From an uncultured Candidatus Actinomarina sp. (GTDB lineage Bacteria > Actinomycetota > Acidimicrobiia > Actinomarinales > Actinomarinaceae): a stretch of 39,819 nucleotides of DNA. The stretch spans positions 1 to 39,819 of the forward strand of contig CACDQN010000001.1 in NCBI GenBank assembly GCA_902555055.1. Direction: 5' to 3'. Shown piece by piece: positions 26,227 through 35,770 of the stretch (position 1 is the stretch's first letter; each line of letters opens with the position of its first letter). Below the pieces are notes generated by a model. That model was not told the DNA's origin. It made no database searches and was given only the letters and a program-made list of their open reading frames with translations. Made by a program: the position numbers and the translations under genes.

Positions 26227-28727
26227 TGCCAAATAAAAAACCAACACCAAAGAAAAAAGCAGCTACAAAAAAACCAACACCAAAGAAAAAACAAACAAGC
26301 TCAACACAGGTGGAGAAACCTGTAGAAAACCCAAATAACGGAACCATTGCTGTTGAAGACGAAATATCAAAATCATTTTTAGATTACGCAATGTCTGTTA
26401 TTGTCTCAAGGGCACTTCCAGACGTAAAGGATGGTTTAAAACCGGTTCAGAGAAGAATACTATATTCAATGTATGAAACGGGAATAAGGCCTACTGGACC
26501 ATTCAGAAAATGTTCAAAGGTTGTTGGTGACGTAATGGGTAATTATCACCCACATGGTAATGATGCTATCTACGGAACCCTAGTCCGACTTGGCCAAAAC
26601 TTTAGTACGAGATATCCGTTAATTGAGCCACAGGGAAACTTTGGAACCCCAGACGACCCCCCTGCCGCAATGAGATACACAGAGTCTAGAATGTCTTCTT
26701 TATCTTCCCAGCTTCTTGATGGAATAGATGAGGACACTGTTAACTTTGAACCAAACTATTCTGGAGAAACCTCTGAGCCTAAAGTCTTACCTGCTAGGTT
26801 TCCAAACTTGCTTGTTAACGGTGCTGAGGGAATCGCAGTTGCTATGGCCACAAATATGCCCCCTTATAATCTGAGAGAAATTACTGAAGCTGTAAAATTC
26901 ACAGTTTCAAACAAAGATGTTAAACCTAGGGATTATCTAAAAATTATTAAAGGACCAGACTTTCCCACAGGAGGTCTTGTTGTAGACACACCGACAATAA
27001 AAGACGCAATACTAAAAGGTCGAGGGTCTATAAAAATAAGAGCTGTTGCTGATGTAGAGGAACTAGGTAGAGGAAGGTCTGCGATAGTGGTTAAAGAACT
27101 TCCTTACCAAGCGTCTACAGACAGGATTATGGAAAAAATTGCTACATTAGTTCAAGACAAAAAACTTGTTGGAATTTCAGACTTAAGAAACGAAAGCAGT
27201 GATAGAAACGGGACCCGACTAGTTGTTGAGCTCAAAAGAGATGCTGTACCACAGGTTGTATTAAATCAACTTTTCAAGCAGACACAACTTCAGGACACCT
27301 TTTCAGTTAACTCTGTAGCTTTAGTTGAAGGTGTTCCAAAGGTTTTATCAGTTCCAGAACTAATAAATTATTATATAGACCACCAAATTGATGTAATTCA
27401 AAGAAGGACAAAATACAGACTTCAAAAAGCAGAAAGCAGACTACATATAGTTGAAGGACTTCTCCTTGCACTAAACAAGATTGATCAAATAATAAAGGTT
27501 ATAAAATCATCAAAAGACGTAGACACTGCAAGAAAATCACTTATGACTAAATTTAAGCTTTCTGAAATACAAGCTTCTCACATTCTAGACATGCCGCTTA
27601 GAAGATTAACTGCTCTTGAAATGGAAAAACTTGAAGAAGAAAAGAAAGAGTTAAAAGAAACCATCAAAGACCTCGGAGCTATCTTAAAAAGTCGAGCTAA
27701 GCAAGACAAGATACTAATAGAAGAACTAGAAGCAATAACTGAAAAATTTGGTGACGAAAGAAGGTCAAGAATTGTTCCCGATGTTGGAGAGGTTTCGATA
27801 GAAGACCTTATTGAAGATGAGGAAATTATTGTTTCAGTTTCATCTAACGGGTATGTAAAGTCAGTTCCTTCTACTTCTTACAAAAAGCAAGGAAGGGGAG
27901 GAAAGGGAGTAAAAGCAGCTTCTTCAGATGAGGACGTCATAGAACACCTACTGTCCACTTCAGTACATTCCTACCTACTGTTTTTTACTGATCAAGGAAA
28001 AGTATATAGAGCCAAAGCACATGAAATTCCTAAAACTAACAGAACAGCAAGAGGCTCACTAATTCAAAATGTATTATCTATGGGTCAAGATGAGAAAGTA
28101 CAAGCAATTATTGACACTAGAGATTACGAGACCGAGAAATTTCTTTTAATAATGACAGAAAAGGGAACAGTTAAGAAGTCAAAATTTAAAGAGTTCGATT
28201 CAAATTACAAATCACTCCAAGCAATTAAATTAAAAGATGACGATAGGGTGGTTTCTGTGAAAACAACCTCTGGAGATGAAGATGTAATATTGGTTTCACA
28301 AAAAGGTCAGGCAATTAGATTCGCAGAAGAAAATCTTAAACCTCAAGGCAGAACCGCAATGGGAGTAAGGGGCATAAAACTAAGAGAAGGAGACAAGGTA
28401 GTTGGAGCCGCAACCTCAAGAGATGAAACCCTTCTTTTTATTACAGCTAAAGGATACGGAAAAAGAACAAAATTAGACGAATTTAGAAAAGCAGGCCGCG
28501 GGGGGATGGGAGTGAAGGCCTTAAAGGTTACAGACGCAAAGGGAAATTTAATAGGAGCACGCTCTGTTGATGAAGATACAGAGGTTATGCTTATGAGTAC
28601 TGGTGGAACAGCTATAAGATGTGCTGTAAAGCAAATTAAACAAATGAGTAGGTCTGCACAAGGCGTAAGAGTAATGAAGCTCTCCTCTGAAGAAGAGGTT
28701 TCAGCTTTCATTCCAATAAAGAGTTAA
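26226..28727 (+). CDS. gyrA: DNA gyrase subunit A
   Basis: PAAMRYTESRM catalytic Tyr motif, GyrA box QGRGGKG, C-terminal beta-pinwheel repeats. Confidence 0.97.
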   Translation: MPNKKPTPKKKAATKKPTPKKKQTSSTQVEKPVENPNNGTIAVEDEISKSFLDYAMSVIVSRALPDVKDGLKPVQRRILYSMYETGIRPTGPFRKCSKVVGDVMGNYHPHGNDAIYGTLVRLGQNFSTRYPLIEPQGNFGTPDDPPAAMRYTESRMSSLSSQLLDGIDEDTVNFEPNYSGETSEPKVLPARFPNLLVNGAEGIAVAMATNMPPYNLREITEAVKFTVSNKDVKPRDYLKIIKGPDFPTGGLVVDTPTIKDAILKGRGSIKIRAVADVEELGRGRSAIVVKELPYQASTDRIMEKIATLVQDKKLVGISDLRNESSDRNGTRLVVELKRDAVPQVVLNQLFKQTQLQDTFSVNSVALVEGVPKVLSVPELINYYIDHQIDVIQRRTKYRLQKAESRLHIVEGLLLALNKIDQIIKVIKSSKDVDTARKSLMTKFKLSEIQASHILDMPLRRLTALEMEKLEEEKKELKETIKDLGAILKSRAKQDKILIEELEAITEKFGDERRSRIVPDVGEVSIEDLIEDEEIIVSVSSNGYVKSVPSTSYKKQGRGGKGVKAASSDEDVIEHLLSTSVHSYLLFFTDQGKVYRAKAHEIPKTNRTARGSLIQNVLSMGQDEKVQAIIDTRDYETEKFLLIMTEKGTVKKSKFKEFDSNYKSLQAIKLKDDDRVVSVKTTSGDEDVILVSQKGQAIRFAEENLKPQGRTAMGVRGIKLREGDKVVGAATSRDETLLFITAKGYGKRTKLDEFRKAGRGGMGVKALKVTDAKGNLIGARSVDEDTEVMLMSTGGTAIRCAVKQIKQMSRSAQGVRVMKLSSEEEVSAFIPIKS

Positions 28728-28729
28728 AG

Positions 28730-29332
28730 ATGGTAAGAGTAAACAGAGTAAGAAGAATAATTAGAAAAATAGATCCTTGGACGGTTTTAAAAGTAACTCT
28801 AGTTTTAAACTTTATAGTTTCCCTAACTGTTGTTTTAGGGCTATCAATATTATGGGTCCTTCTTGTTAACGCAGGCGTTCCACAGGGCCTTGAAGACATA
28901 GCAAGAAGATTGGCACTTCTTGATCAAGATGCTTCATTGGTTGGAAACATAGAAACTTTATTTACAAGTGTGGTATCCCTTGCTGCTGTGTATATGCTGA
29001 CACAAACAGCTTTGGCAACAATTGGTGCTTTCTTTTATAATCTTGTTTCTGATTTAGTTGGAGGTATAGAGGTTGTTGTTCTAGAAGAATCTCATCTTGA
29101 GACACCTCAAAAACAAAAAATTAATAAAAAAACAAAAGAAAACCAAGATGACAAAGAAACGGTTTTGATGTCTTTTGTTAACTCTATTAAAAAAGTTAGA
29201 GAAAACAAACCGGAGGAAATCGAAATTCCAAAAACAGACCTTCCAAGACCTGATGTACCACGAGATATCGAAGAACCTACATTAATGGATGCTTTAAAAA
29301 ATACAGAAAACGAAGAAGACGAATCTATATAA
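28730..29332 (+). CDS. DUF3566 transmembrane protein with charged C-terminal tail
   Basis: RRIIRKIDPWTVLKVTLVLNFIVSLTVVLGLSILW...IGAFFYNLVSDLVGGIEVVV; canonical post-gyrA actinobacterial gene. Confidence 0.85.
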   Translation: MVRVNRVRRIIRKIDPWTVLKVTLVLNFIVSLTVVLGLSILWVLLVNAGVPQGLEDIARRLALLDQDASLVGNIETLFTSVVSLAAVYMLTQTALATIGAFFYNLVSDLVGGIEVVVLEESHLETPQKQKINKKTKENQDDKETVLMSFVNSIKKVRENKPEEIEIPKTDLPRPDVPRDIEEPTLMDALKNTENEEDESI

Positions 29333-29388
29333 AAAATCTAAGAGGAGTAATTAAGTTTCGCTATTTTCTCAATGCAAGAAAGGAAACC

Positions 29389-30309
29389 ATGAGAATAAAA
29401 TCACTTCTTTTTGCTTTGTTTTTATCGACGTGCTCGGGGTCAGTACTTGATAGGGAAGAACTAAAAATTATTTCTTTATCAACAACACACACTGAAATCA
29501 TTCAGTCACTAGAGGCACAAGACACCTTAATTGCTGTAGATGCATTTTCAGAGGTAGACCTCCCCATTCAAAGGGTAGATGCTTATACAGTAACCGCTGA
29601 AGAGCTAGTACCACTGAATCCAGATATAGTGATTGTTGCTTTTGATTTCAATGGAATAGTAGAAGGGTTGGAAAGTCAAGAGATTAACTACCTACTACTT
29701 CCTCCAGCAAAGAATTTTGAGGATGTTTATTCACAGATATCCACCATTGGTGAACTGGTAAATAAACAAAGCGAGGCTTCAGCGAAAGTTAGAGAAATGA
29801 AAAGTGAAATAAACCAAATATTAAATAATGCTAATTATGAAAATATTTCTGTTTATCACGAAATTGGTTATTCATATGGAATTTATAGCATCAACAAAGA
29901 ATCACTAATAGGAGAAATTTACAATGCATTGGGTGTTTCAAATATTGCTAATTCAGAAGAAGACCCCTATGGAGGTGGATACCCAGCATTGACTGAGGAA
30001 ATGATTGTCGAGTCTAACCCTGACTATATAATTGTTGGTCACACTGACTACTTAAACAAAGATCTTTCAATTAGAGAAGGCTGGGGAAGCATCACAGCAG
30101 TAGAAAACTCTAATGTTTACTTCTTGAACGACACCCTTGCTAGCAACTGGGGAACTACTACGGTTCAACTTGTTGAAGAAATCTCTTCAATATTTGAAGA
30201 AAGTATACAAACCAACCCATATTCAGACTATTTACTATTAATATCATTATTGGTTTTAGTAATAATGGTTTTTATTTTTACTAGAAAAAATACAAATCAA
30301 AAAGTTTAA
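29389..30309 (+). CDS. BtuF/FepB-like periplasmic-binding lipoprotein with additional C-terminal TM segment
   Basis: Lipobox LFLSTCSGS; IISLSTTHTEIIQSLEAQDTLIAV, LVPLNPDIVIV; C-terminal YLLLISLLVLVIMVFIFTRKN. Confidence 0.8.
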   Translation: MRIKSLLFALFLSTCSGSVLDREELKIISLSTTHTEIIQSLEAQDTLIAVDAFSEVDLPIQRVDAYTVTAEELVPLNPDIVIVAFDFNGIVEGLESQEINYLLLPPAKNFEDVYSQISTIGELVNKQSEASAKVREMKSEINQILNNANYENISVYHEIGYSYGIYSINKESLIGEIYNALGVSNIANSEEDPYGGGYPALTEEMIVESNPDYIIVGHTDYLNKDLSIREGWGSITAVENSNVYFLNDTLASNWGTTTVQLVEEISSIFEESIQTNPYSDYLLLISLLVLVIMVFIFTRKNTNQKV

Positions 30310-30320
30310 AAGGAGAATTT

Positions 30321-31229
30321 ATGAAAGGGTATTCCAACGATTTATACATACTCGCATTTGACCACAGAGGAACCTTAACAAAGGGGCTTCTTGGAGTTGA
30401 AGGCAGGCCTCCTACTGATGAAGAGGCCGCAAGAGTCTCTTCTATGAAAGACATAATTTTTGATGGTTTTCTTGAAGCTCAAAACAAGGGTATAAACGGT
30501 GGAGACCCGGCGATTCTTGTTGACGAAACTTTCGGACTTCAAGTTCAACAAAAAGCCAAAGAAATAGGAATAAAATTCGCAGCTCCTGTTGAAAAATCTG
30601 GGCAAAAAATCTTTGATTTTGAATACGGAGATAATTTTGGTGAAAAAATCAAAGAAGTAGATGCTGATTTTGTGAAAATACTTGTGCGTTGGAATCCAAG
30701 TGATGATTCAGAAACTAGAGAAGTCCAGGGTGAGAGAATAAAAACTCTTTCAAAATGGTTAGATGAAAACGAGAGAAAGTTTCTTCTCGAGTTCTTAGTA
30801 CCAGCAACAGATGAACAACTAGAAAGTGTTGATGGAGACCAAGCAAGATATGATTCAGAGATAAGACCAAAACTAGCAGTTCAAGTTGTTGAAGAAATGA
30901 GAGAAAGAGGAGCTGACCCAGATATTTGGAAAATTGAGGGCTTGGATACAGTTGAAGACAATGAGAATGTTTCGAAAGTTATTAAAGATGGCGGAAGAGA
31001 AGACGTAATAGCAGTTGTTCTTGGCAGGGGAGCAAATGATGAGAAAGTTAATGAATGGTTAAAAGCCGGTTCTTCTGTCGATGGTTATAAAGGATTTGCA
31101 ATTGGGAGATCAATATTTTGGAATTCACTTAAAGGGTGGCATAGCGGTGCTAAGTCGCGTGAAGAAGCTGTTTCAGAAATTGCCAATTCTTATTTAAACT
31201 TTATATCTGTATACCAAAACGGGAGCTAA
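30321..31229 (+). CDS. DUF2090 (IolC C-terminal-type) class I aldolase-like protein
   Basis: YILAFDHRGTL, DADFVKILVRWNPSDD, DIWKIEGLD, VLGRGA; TIM-barrel aldolase-like pattern. Confidence 0.75.
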   Translation: MKGYSNDLYILAFDHRGTLTKGLLGVEGRPPTDEEAARVSSMKDIIFDGFLEAQNKGINGGDPAILVDETFGLQVQQKAKEIGIKFAAPVEKSGQKIFDFEYGDNFGEKIKEVDADFVKILVRWNPSDDSETREVQGERIKTLSKWLDENERKFLLEFLVPATDEQLESVDGDQARYDSEIRPKLAVQVVEEMRERGADPDIWKIEGLDTVEDNENVSKVIKDGGREDVIAVVLGRGANDEKVNEWLKAGSSVDGYKGFAIGRSIFWNSLKGWHSGAKSREEAVSEIANSYLNFISVYQNGS

Positions 31230-31232
31230 AAA

Positions 31233-32435
31233 ATGCCACAAGGCAAAGCAGTTATTGGACAATCTGGAGGTCCAACAGCTGTTATAAACAGGTCACTAGT
31301 TGGTTTTATTAAAGAAGCAACTAAATCAGATTTTGAAGAAATCCTTGGCGCAAAACATGGATTAGAAGGAATGCTCAATGAAGATTTTGTTGATCTTGCC
31401 AGCCTATCAGAAGCGCAACTTTACGGAATTGGTAAAACACCAGCTGCAGCCTTAGGTTCGGTCAGAAAAAAGCCTACAGAATCTGATATAGAAAAACTTG
31501 TTTCAATATTTGAAAAACAAAACATTAGAAACTTTTACTATATAGGCGGTAATGATTCTGCAGAAACAGCGAATCTCGTTGCGGAGGGAGCAAGTTCTAT
31601 TGGGTATGAAATGAAAGCATTTCATATTCCAAAAACTATTGATAATGATTTACTCGAAACAGACCACTGTCCAGGCTATGGCTCAGCGGCCCGGTTTGTC
31701 GCACATGCTTTTCAAGGGGATGATGCAGATAATAGAAGCCTCAAGGGAATCAAAATTAATGTTTTGATGGGTAGACATGCAGGCTGGCTTACTGCTGCAA
31801 GCACTCTAGGCAAATCTTCAGAAGAAGATGGCCCCCACTTAGTTTATGTTCCAGAAAAAGTATTTAAAATTGAAAACTTTTTAAAAGAAGTTAAAGAAGT
31901 ATATGATTCACTTGGAAGATGCGTGGTTGCAGTATCTGAAGGTATACACAACGAAGAGGGTGAGTATTTTCTACAGACATATGCAAGCGAAACAGGCTCT
32001 GGCTTAGCAGGAAAAACAGATAGTCACGGAAATATTCAACTCTCAGGTTCAGGTGCTTTAGGCGATACATTGACAAATATAGTTTCAGAACATATTGATA
32101 GTGCAAGGGTCAGGGCGGATACTTTTGGATATTTACAGAGATCTTTTTTAGCCGACATTTCTGATGTAGATGCTGAAGAGGCAGAGAGAGTTGGACAACA
32201 CGCTGTTGCTGCATCTAAAGACTTACAAAGTGGATCTGTAGTCCTTAAAAGAAAATTGTCAGAAACATACTTCTGTGATGTTGATGTTGTAGAGCTGAAT
32301 AAAGTTGCAAAACATACAAAAGATATGCCACAAGATTTTTTGGACGAAGCTAAGCCATATGTTACAAATAATTTTTTTGAATACGCCATGCCATTAACTG
32401 GCGGTATAGAGCCAAAAACACAAATTTTTGTTTAG
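31233..32435 (+). CDS. 6-phosphofructokinase, probably pyrophosphate-dependent type
   Basis: GQSGGPTAVINRSL, YIGGNDSAETAN, IPKTIDNDLLETDHCPGYGSAARF, GRHAGWLTAAS. Confidence 0.88.
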   Translation: MPQGKAVIGQSGGPTAVINRSLVGFIKEATKSDFEEILGAKHGLEGMLNEDFVDLASLSEAQLYGIGKTPAAALGSVRKKPTESDIEKLVSIFEKQNIRNFYYIGGNDSAETANLVAEGASSIGYEMKAFHIPKTIDNDLLETDHCPGYGSAARFVAHAFQGDDADNRSLKGIKINVLMGRHAGWLTAASTLGKSSEEDGPHLVYVPEKVFKIENFLKEVKEVYDSLGRCVVAVSEGIHNEEGEYFLQTYASETGSGLAGKTDSHGNIQLSGSGALGDTLTNIVSEHIDSARVRADTFGYLQRSFLADISDVDAEEAERVGQHAVAASKDLQSGSVVLKRKLSETYFCDVDVVELNKVAKHTKDMPQDFLDEAKPYVTNNFFEYAMPLTGGIEPKTQIFV

Positions 32436-32870
32436 ATGTCAAAAATAACCTTATCCAGAGATGAATTTGAATCTTTTTGGAAAGCAACTATTCGATATTA
32501 TGAACTTGATCCTCAAGGGGTGATGCACAACGCTAACCATGTAGCATTTTTTGATCAGGCAATTACTGCTTATTTTAAGGATATAAATTTTGACTACTTA
32601 AAAGATATCGAACAAACAAAAAAAGATTTTCATACAGTACAGGTGTTAGTTCAGTACAATAAACCTCTTTATTTTGATCAAGATATAGAAATTGGCGTAA
32701 AGGTAAAAGAAATAGGAAACTCAAGCATTACCTGGATAATGGGAATGTTTTTAAAAGAAACAGGGGAATTAGTAAGTTCTTGTGAGGCTGTACATGTTTA
32801 CACTGACCAAACAACAATGCAGCCAACACCCATTACAGATGAACTTAAAGCAAAACTGAAGTTTAATTAA
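32436..32870 (+). CDS. Acyl-CoA thioesterase, 4HBT/YbgC-like hotdog fold
   Basis: YYELDPQGVMHNANHVAFFDQA, VQYNKPLYFDQDIEIGVKV. Confidence 0.85.
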   Translation: MSKITLSRDEFESFWKATIRYYELDPQGVMHNANHVAFFDQAITAYFKDINFDYLKDIEQTKKDFHTVQVLVQYNKPLYFDQDIEIGVKVKEIGNSSITWIMGMFLKETGELVSSCEAVHVYTDQTTMQPTPITDELKAKLKFN

Positions 32871-32898
32871 TCAATTCTTAAGGGTTAATATTGTTCAT

Positions 32899-33999
32899 AT
32901 GAATCAAAGAAGATATGATATTGACGCTTTGCGATCTATAGCAATGTTTCTACTTATTTTTTACCATCTTGGAATTTCGTTTACCTCCGTTGCTCCTTAC
33001 ATTGCATTTGTGCAAAACAAAAGATTTAATGATGGAATTTGGGACTTATTAAGCGTAATGAATTCATGGAGAATACCTCTTGTATTTCTAATTTCGGGAA
33101 TTGCTTTAAGGCTAGCTTTTCAAAGGAGAACAAAAATAGAAATGTTTAAAGAAAGAGCAAAAATTTTAATTGTTCCATATATTTTTGGTTCGGTAACTTT
33201 CGGAGCCGCATCACTTGCGATTGCATTTACTTATTACGAAGGTTGGTCAGACGAATATTTGTGGTTATGGGTTATAACAATATTCGACGGAGTTCATTTA
33301 TGGTTTCTAAAAAATATATTTATTTATTGTCTTATTTTGATTCCATTTTTAAATCTAGTTTCAAACAAAGTAGAAAAGGAAACTATATTTTCAAAAATTT
33401 TAAACCTGCCAGGTGGAGTTTTTGTATTTTCAATTCCGGTTATTCTTGAAGGCCACTTATTAAACGTTACTGCCTATTCTGAGGTAGTAAATTATGGGAG
33501 ATCTTATCAAGAGTATGCAAACACAAACCACGGTTTTTTACTAGGTTTTATATGGTTTTTCCTCGGAGTTCTTCTAGTTTCCCAAGGCGAAGTTTTTTGG
33601 GAATCAAATAAACGAAATTGGAAAATTCATCTCTTTCTGGGGTTTGCATTTTACTTTTACAGATTTTTTAACAACTTTGAAGACGGCTTTTCCTTGGATA
33701 ATCGTTTAATCTCTTTTGAATCATTCAATTTTATATTTTTGATGCTTGGGCTGGGGGCCGTTTATCTCAATAAGGACTCCCCACAACTTACTTATTACAA
33801 GACAGCAGTTTACCCTGTTTATATTGTTCACCTACCAGTACAAATGGCCGTAATGTATTATTTTTCTGGTATAAATATCCATCCAATAATAAAATTTCCA
33901 ATTGCTTTATTCTTAATTTGTTTCTTATCTCTAACTATTTATCATGCTATAAAAAACATCAAACGATTGAGACCACTGTTTGGTCTAAGAAATAAGTAA
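32899..33999 (+). CDS. Acyltransferase 3 family membrane protein
   Basis: RRYDIDALRSIAMFLLIFYHLG...WRIPLVFLISGIALRLAFQ; multi-TM. Confidence 0.85.
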   Translation: MNQRRYDIDALRSIAMFLLIFYHLGISFTSVAPYIAFVQNKRFNDGIWDLLSVMNSWRIPLVFLISGIALRLAFQRRTKIEMFKERAKILIVPYIFGSVTFGAASLAIAFTYYEGWSDEYLWLWVITIFDGVHLWFLKNIFIYCLILIPFLNLVSNKVEKETIFSKILNLPGGVFVFSIPVILEGHLLNVTAYSEVVNYGRSYQEYANTNHGFLLGFIWFFLGVLLVSQGEVFWESNKRNWKIHLFLGFAFYFYRFFNNFEDGFSLDNRLISFESFNFIFLMLGLGAVYLNKDSPQLTYYKTAVYPVYIVHLPVQMAVMYYFSGINIHPIIKFPIALFLICFLSLTIYHAIKNIKRLRPLFGLRNK

Positions 34000-34001
34000 A
34001 A

Positions 34002-34508
34002 ATGAAAAAAGTGAATTTATTATTTTTTATTCTTTTTCTAAGTTTTTGTTCAACCTCTAGCGGTAGTGGAATAGCTTCTCTATCAGACGACACAACCACT
34101 ACTTTAGTAATAACTGAAGAGGACTATCCAATTGTTTTGACTAAGTGTTTAAATGAAGAAAAGGGTTATAACCTAGTAACTCCATTTGATATAGAAGATT
34201 TAAAAACAAACATTGGTCAGTTAAGCAATAGTAAAGAGGAAGAATTACAGCTAGGGGAAGATGTTAACTACTGTATAAACAAATATAACCTTTGGTCAGA
34301 TTCGTCTTCCTCAAACCCAGAAGAGCTTGCAAAATTATATGATCAAAACCTCGAATTAGCTAAATGCTTAAGAGAAAAGGGTATAAATGTTCCAGACCCA
34401 AGTCAACAAGAACCTAAACTTGACTTAAGTGGGTTAACTAAATCAAAAGATGAAATTACTCCACTTTTAAAAGAATGTGGATATGGTGAATCAGAATATG
34501 AAAAATAA
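34002..34508 (+). CDS. Small lipoprotein, tandem Cys-motif family (copy A)
   Basis: Lipobox LFLSFCSTS; TKCLNEEKGYNLVTP and AKCLREKGINVPDPS modules, each followed by a second Cys. Confidence 0.75.
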   Translation: MKKVNLLFFILFLSFCSTSSGSGIASLSDDTTTTLVITEEDYPIVLTKCLNEEKGYNLVTPFDIEDLKTNIGQLSNSKEEELQLGEDVNYCINKYNLWSDSSSSNPEELAKLYDQNLELAKCLREKGINVPDPSQQEPKLDLSGLTKSKDEITPLLKECGYGESEYEK

Positions 34509-35082
34509 GAGTTTAATAATCCTGATGTTTATTATCTCTTCAGCATGTTCTGCGTCAAATGATGCGCAAGGTGTAGTTTCCACTCAAGACTTATCGACAG
34601 ATACTACAGTAACAACTGTCCTAGAAAGTGTTGTTGAAGAAACTTTAACACCGGAAGACGCACAGCTTTTGTTAGCTAGGTGCTTAAGAGATAGTGGATA
34701 TGATGTTCAAGATCCAAAAAATAATGATGACTTAAGGAGTATTTTAACTCCGATATTTCTTGCAGCTGATGAAAGAGGAAGAGCAGAGCTTTTTCAGACT
34801 ATACAAACATGCGCAGAAGAAAATAATATTCCTTTGGGAGATAACGCAGACTTTGAAAACCCAGAAGATATTGCAGATAGATTGGATACAGAGCTTGAAT
34901 TTGCTCAATGCTTAAGAGGAAAAGGCATAGAGGTTGAAGACCCGAGTGTAGACAGGCCCCTTAGACCAATACTTGTTGAATTAGTACAGTCTGGCCAATA
35001 TTTAGAAGATCAAATTAGAGAAGCTGCTGGAGAATGTTTTGATGATCTCGGACTTGAACCACCAGAACAAGGTGGAGGATAA
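34498..35082 (+). CDS. Small lipoprotein, tandem Cys-motif family (copy B)
   Basis: Start at internal ATG 34498 (ORF track 34477); lipobox FIISSACSAS; ARCLRDSGYDVQDPK and AQCLRGKGIEVEDPS. Confidence 0.75.
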   Translation: MKNKSLIILMFIISSACSASNDAQGVVSTQDLSTDTTVTTVLESVVEETLTPEDAQLLLARCLRDSGYDVQDPKNNDDLRSILTPIFLAADERGRAELFQTIQTCAEENNIPLGDNADFENPEDIADRLDTELEFAQCLRGKGIEVEDPSVDRPLRPILVELVQSGQYLEDQIREAAGECFDDLGLEPPEQGGG

Positions 35083-35107
35083 AACTACATATTATTTATA
35101 CTTTTGT

Positions 35108-35707
35108 ATGTATAAAAAATCGTCAATAATACTGATACTACTAACAGCTTGTTCTTTCATCCAACAAGAAGAGAAATCCGTTGTTTCAGTTGCTGATACC
35201 GACAAAGGAAAAGAAGCAATTGCTTTGGGTGTTGAGCTGTCAGACGATAGAGAAGAAATTTCAGATGAAGATGCACCACTAGTCCTTGTTCAATGCGTAA
35301 ATGAATCTGGCTATAAATTTAAAGAACCTAAAAACTTCCTAGACCTCTACACAACCATTGCATCGTATTTTGAAACAATAACCGAACAAGAGGCTGAAGA
35401 ACTCTGGAGCATAATCGAAGAATGTGCATTGAAATATAATTTATGGGGCGTCGCTGATGAGAATCAATTTGAAGACCCCGCACAAGTTGCAAAAGAATTA
35501 GACAGCTCTCTTTTTATTGCTAAATGTTTTAGAGAGAATGGATACCCTAAGGTTCCTGACCCTAATTACTTTAATAGAAACGTAAATCTTGACGCATACA
35601 CCACTGAAGAATGGGATTTTAGTGAAGATGATCCAATTGTTCAGACATGGCAAGCTTGTGAGGAAATAATGCCAGAAGAACTAAAAAATGAGGAGTGGGA
35701 TGATTAA
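35108..35707 (+). CDS. Small lipoprotein, tandem Cys-motif family (copy C)
   Basis: Start at internal ATG 35108 (ORF track 35039); lipobox LILLTACSFI; VQCVNESGYKFKEPK and AKCFRENGYPKVPDPN. Confidence 0.75.
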   Translation: MYKKSSIILILLTACSFIQQEEKSVVSVADTDKGKEAIALGVELSDDREEISDEDAPLVLVQCVNESGYKFKEPKNFLDLYTTIASYFETITEQEAEELWSIIEECALKYNLWGVADENQFEDPAQVAKELDSSLFIAKCFRENGYPKVPDPNYFNRNVNLDAYTTEEWDFSEDDPIVQTWQACEEIMPEELKNEEWDD

Positions 35708-35770
35708 GAAATTTAATAAAATAATTTCTCAGAAAACTTACAGGTTTAATAAACTAATCTGATTGGAACA

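Noticed and set aside
28343-28711. Antisense ORF (122 aa) opposite gyrA
   Set aside because: Shadow of a highly conserved CDS; Ser/Pro/Leu-rich translation typical of antisense frames. The same applies to 25086-25502, 25911-26294, 32036-32389, 38210-38563 and others.
35708-35770. Weak inverted repeat GAAATT...AATTTC as terminator between lipoprotein C and adaptor
   Set aside because: Only 6 A/T-rich pairs, no T-run; likely chance in AT-rich DNA.
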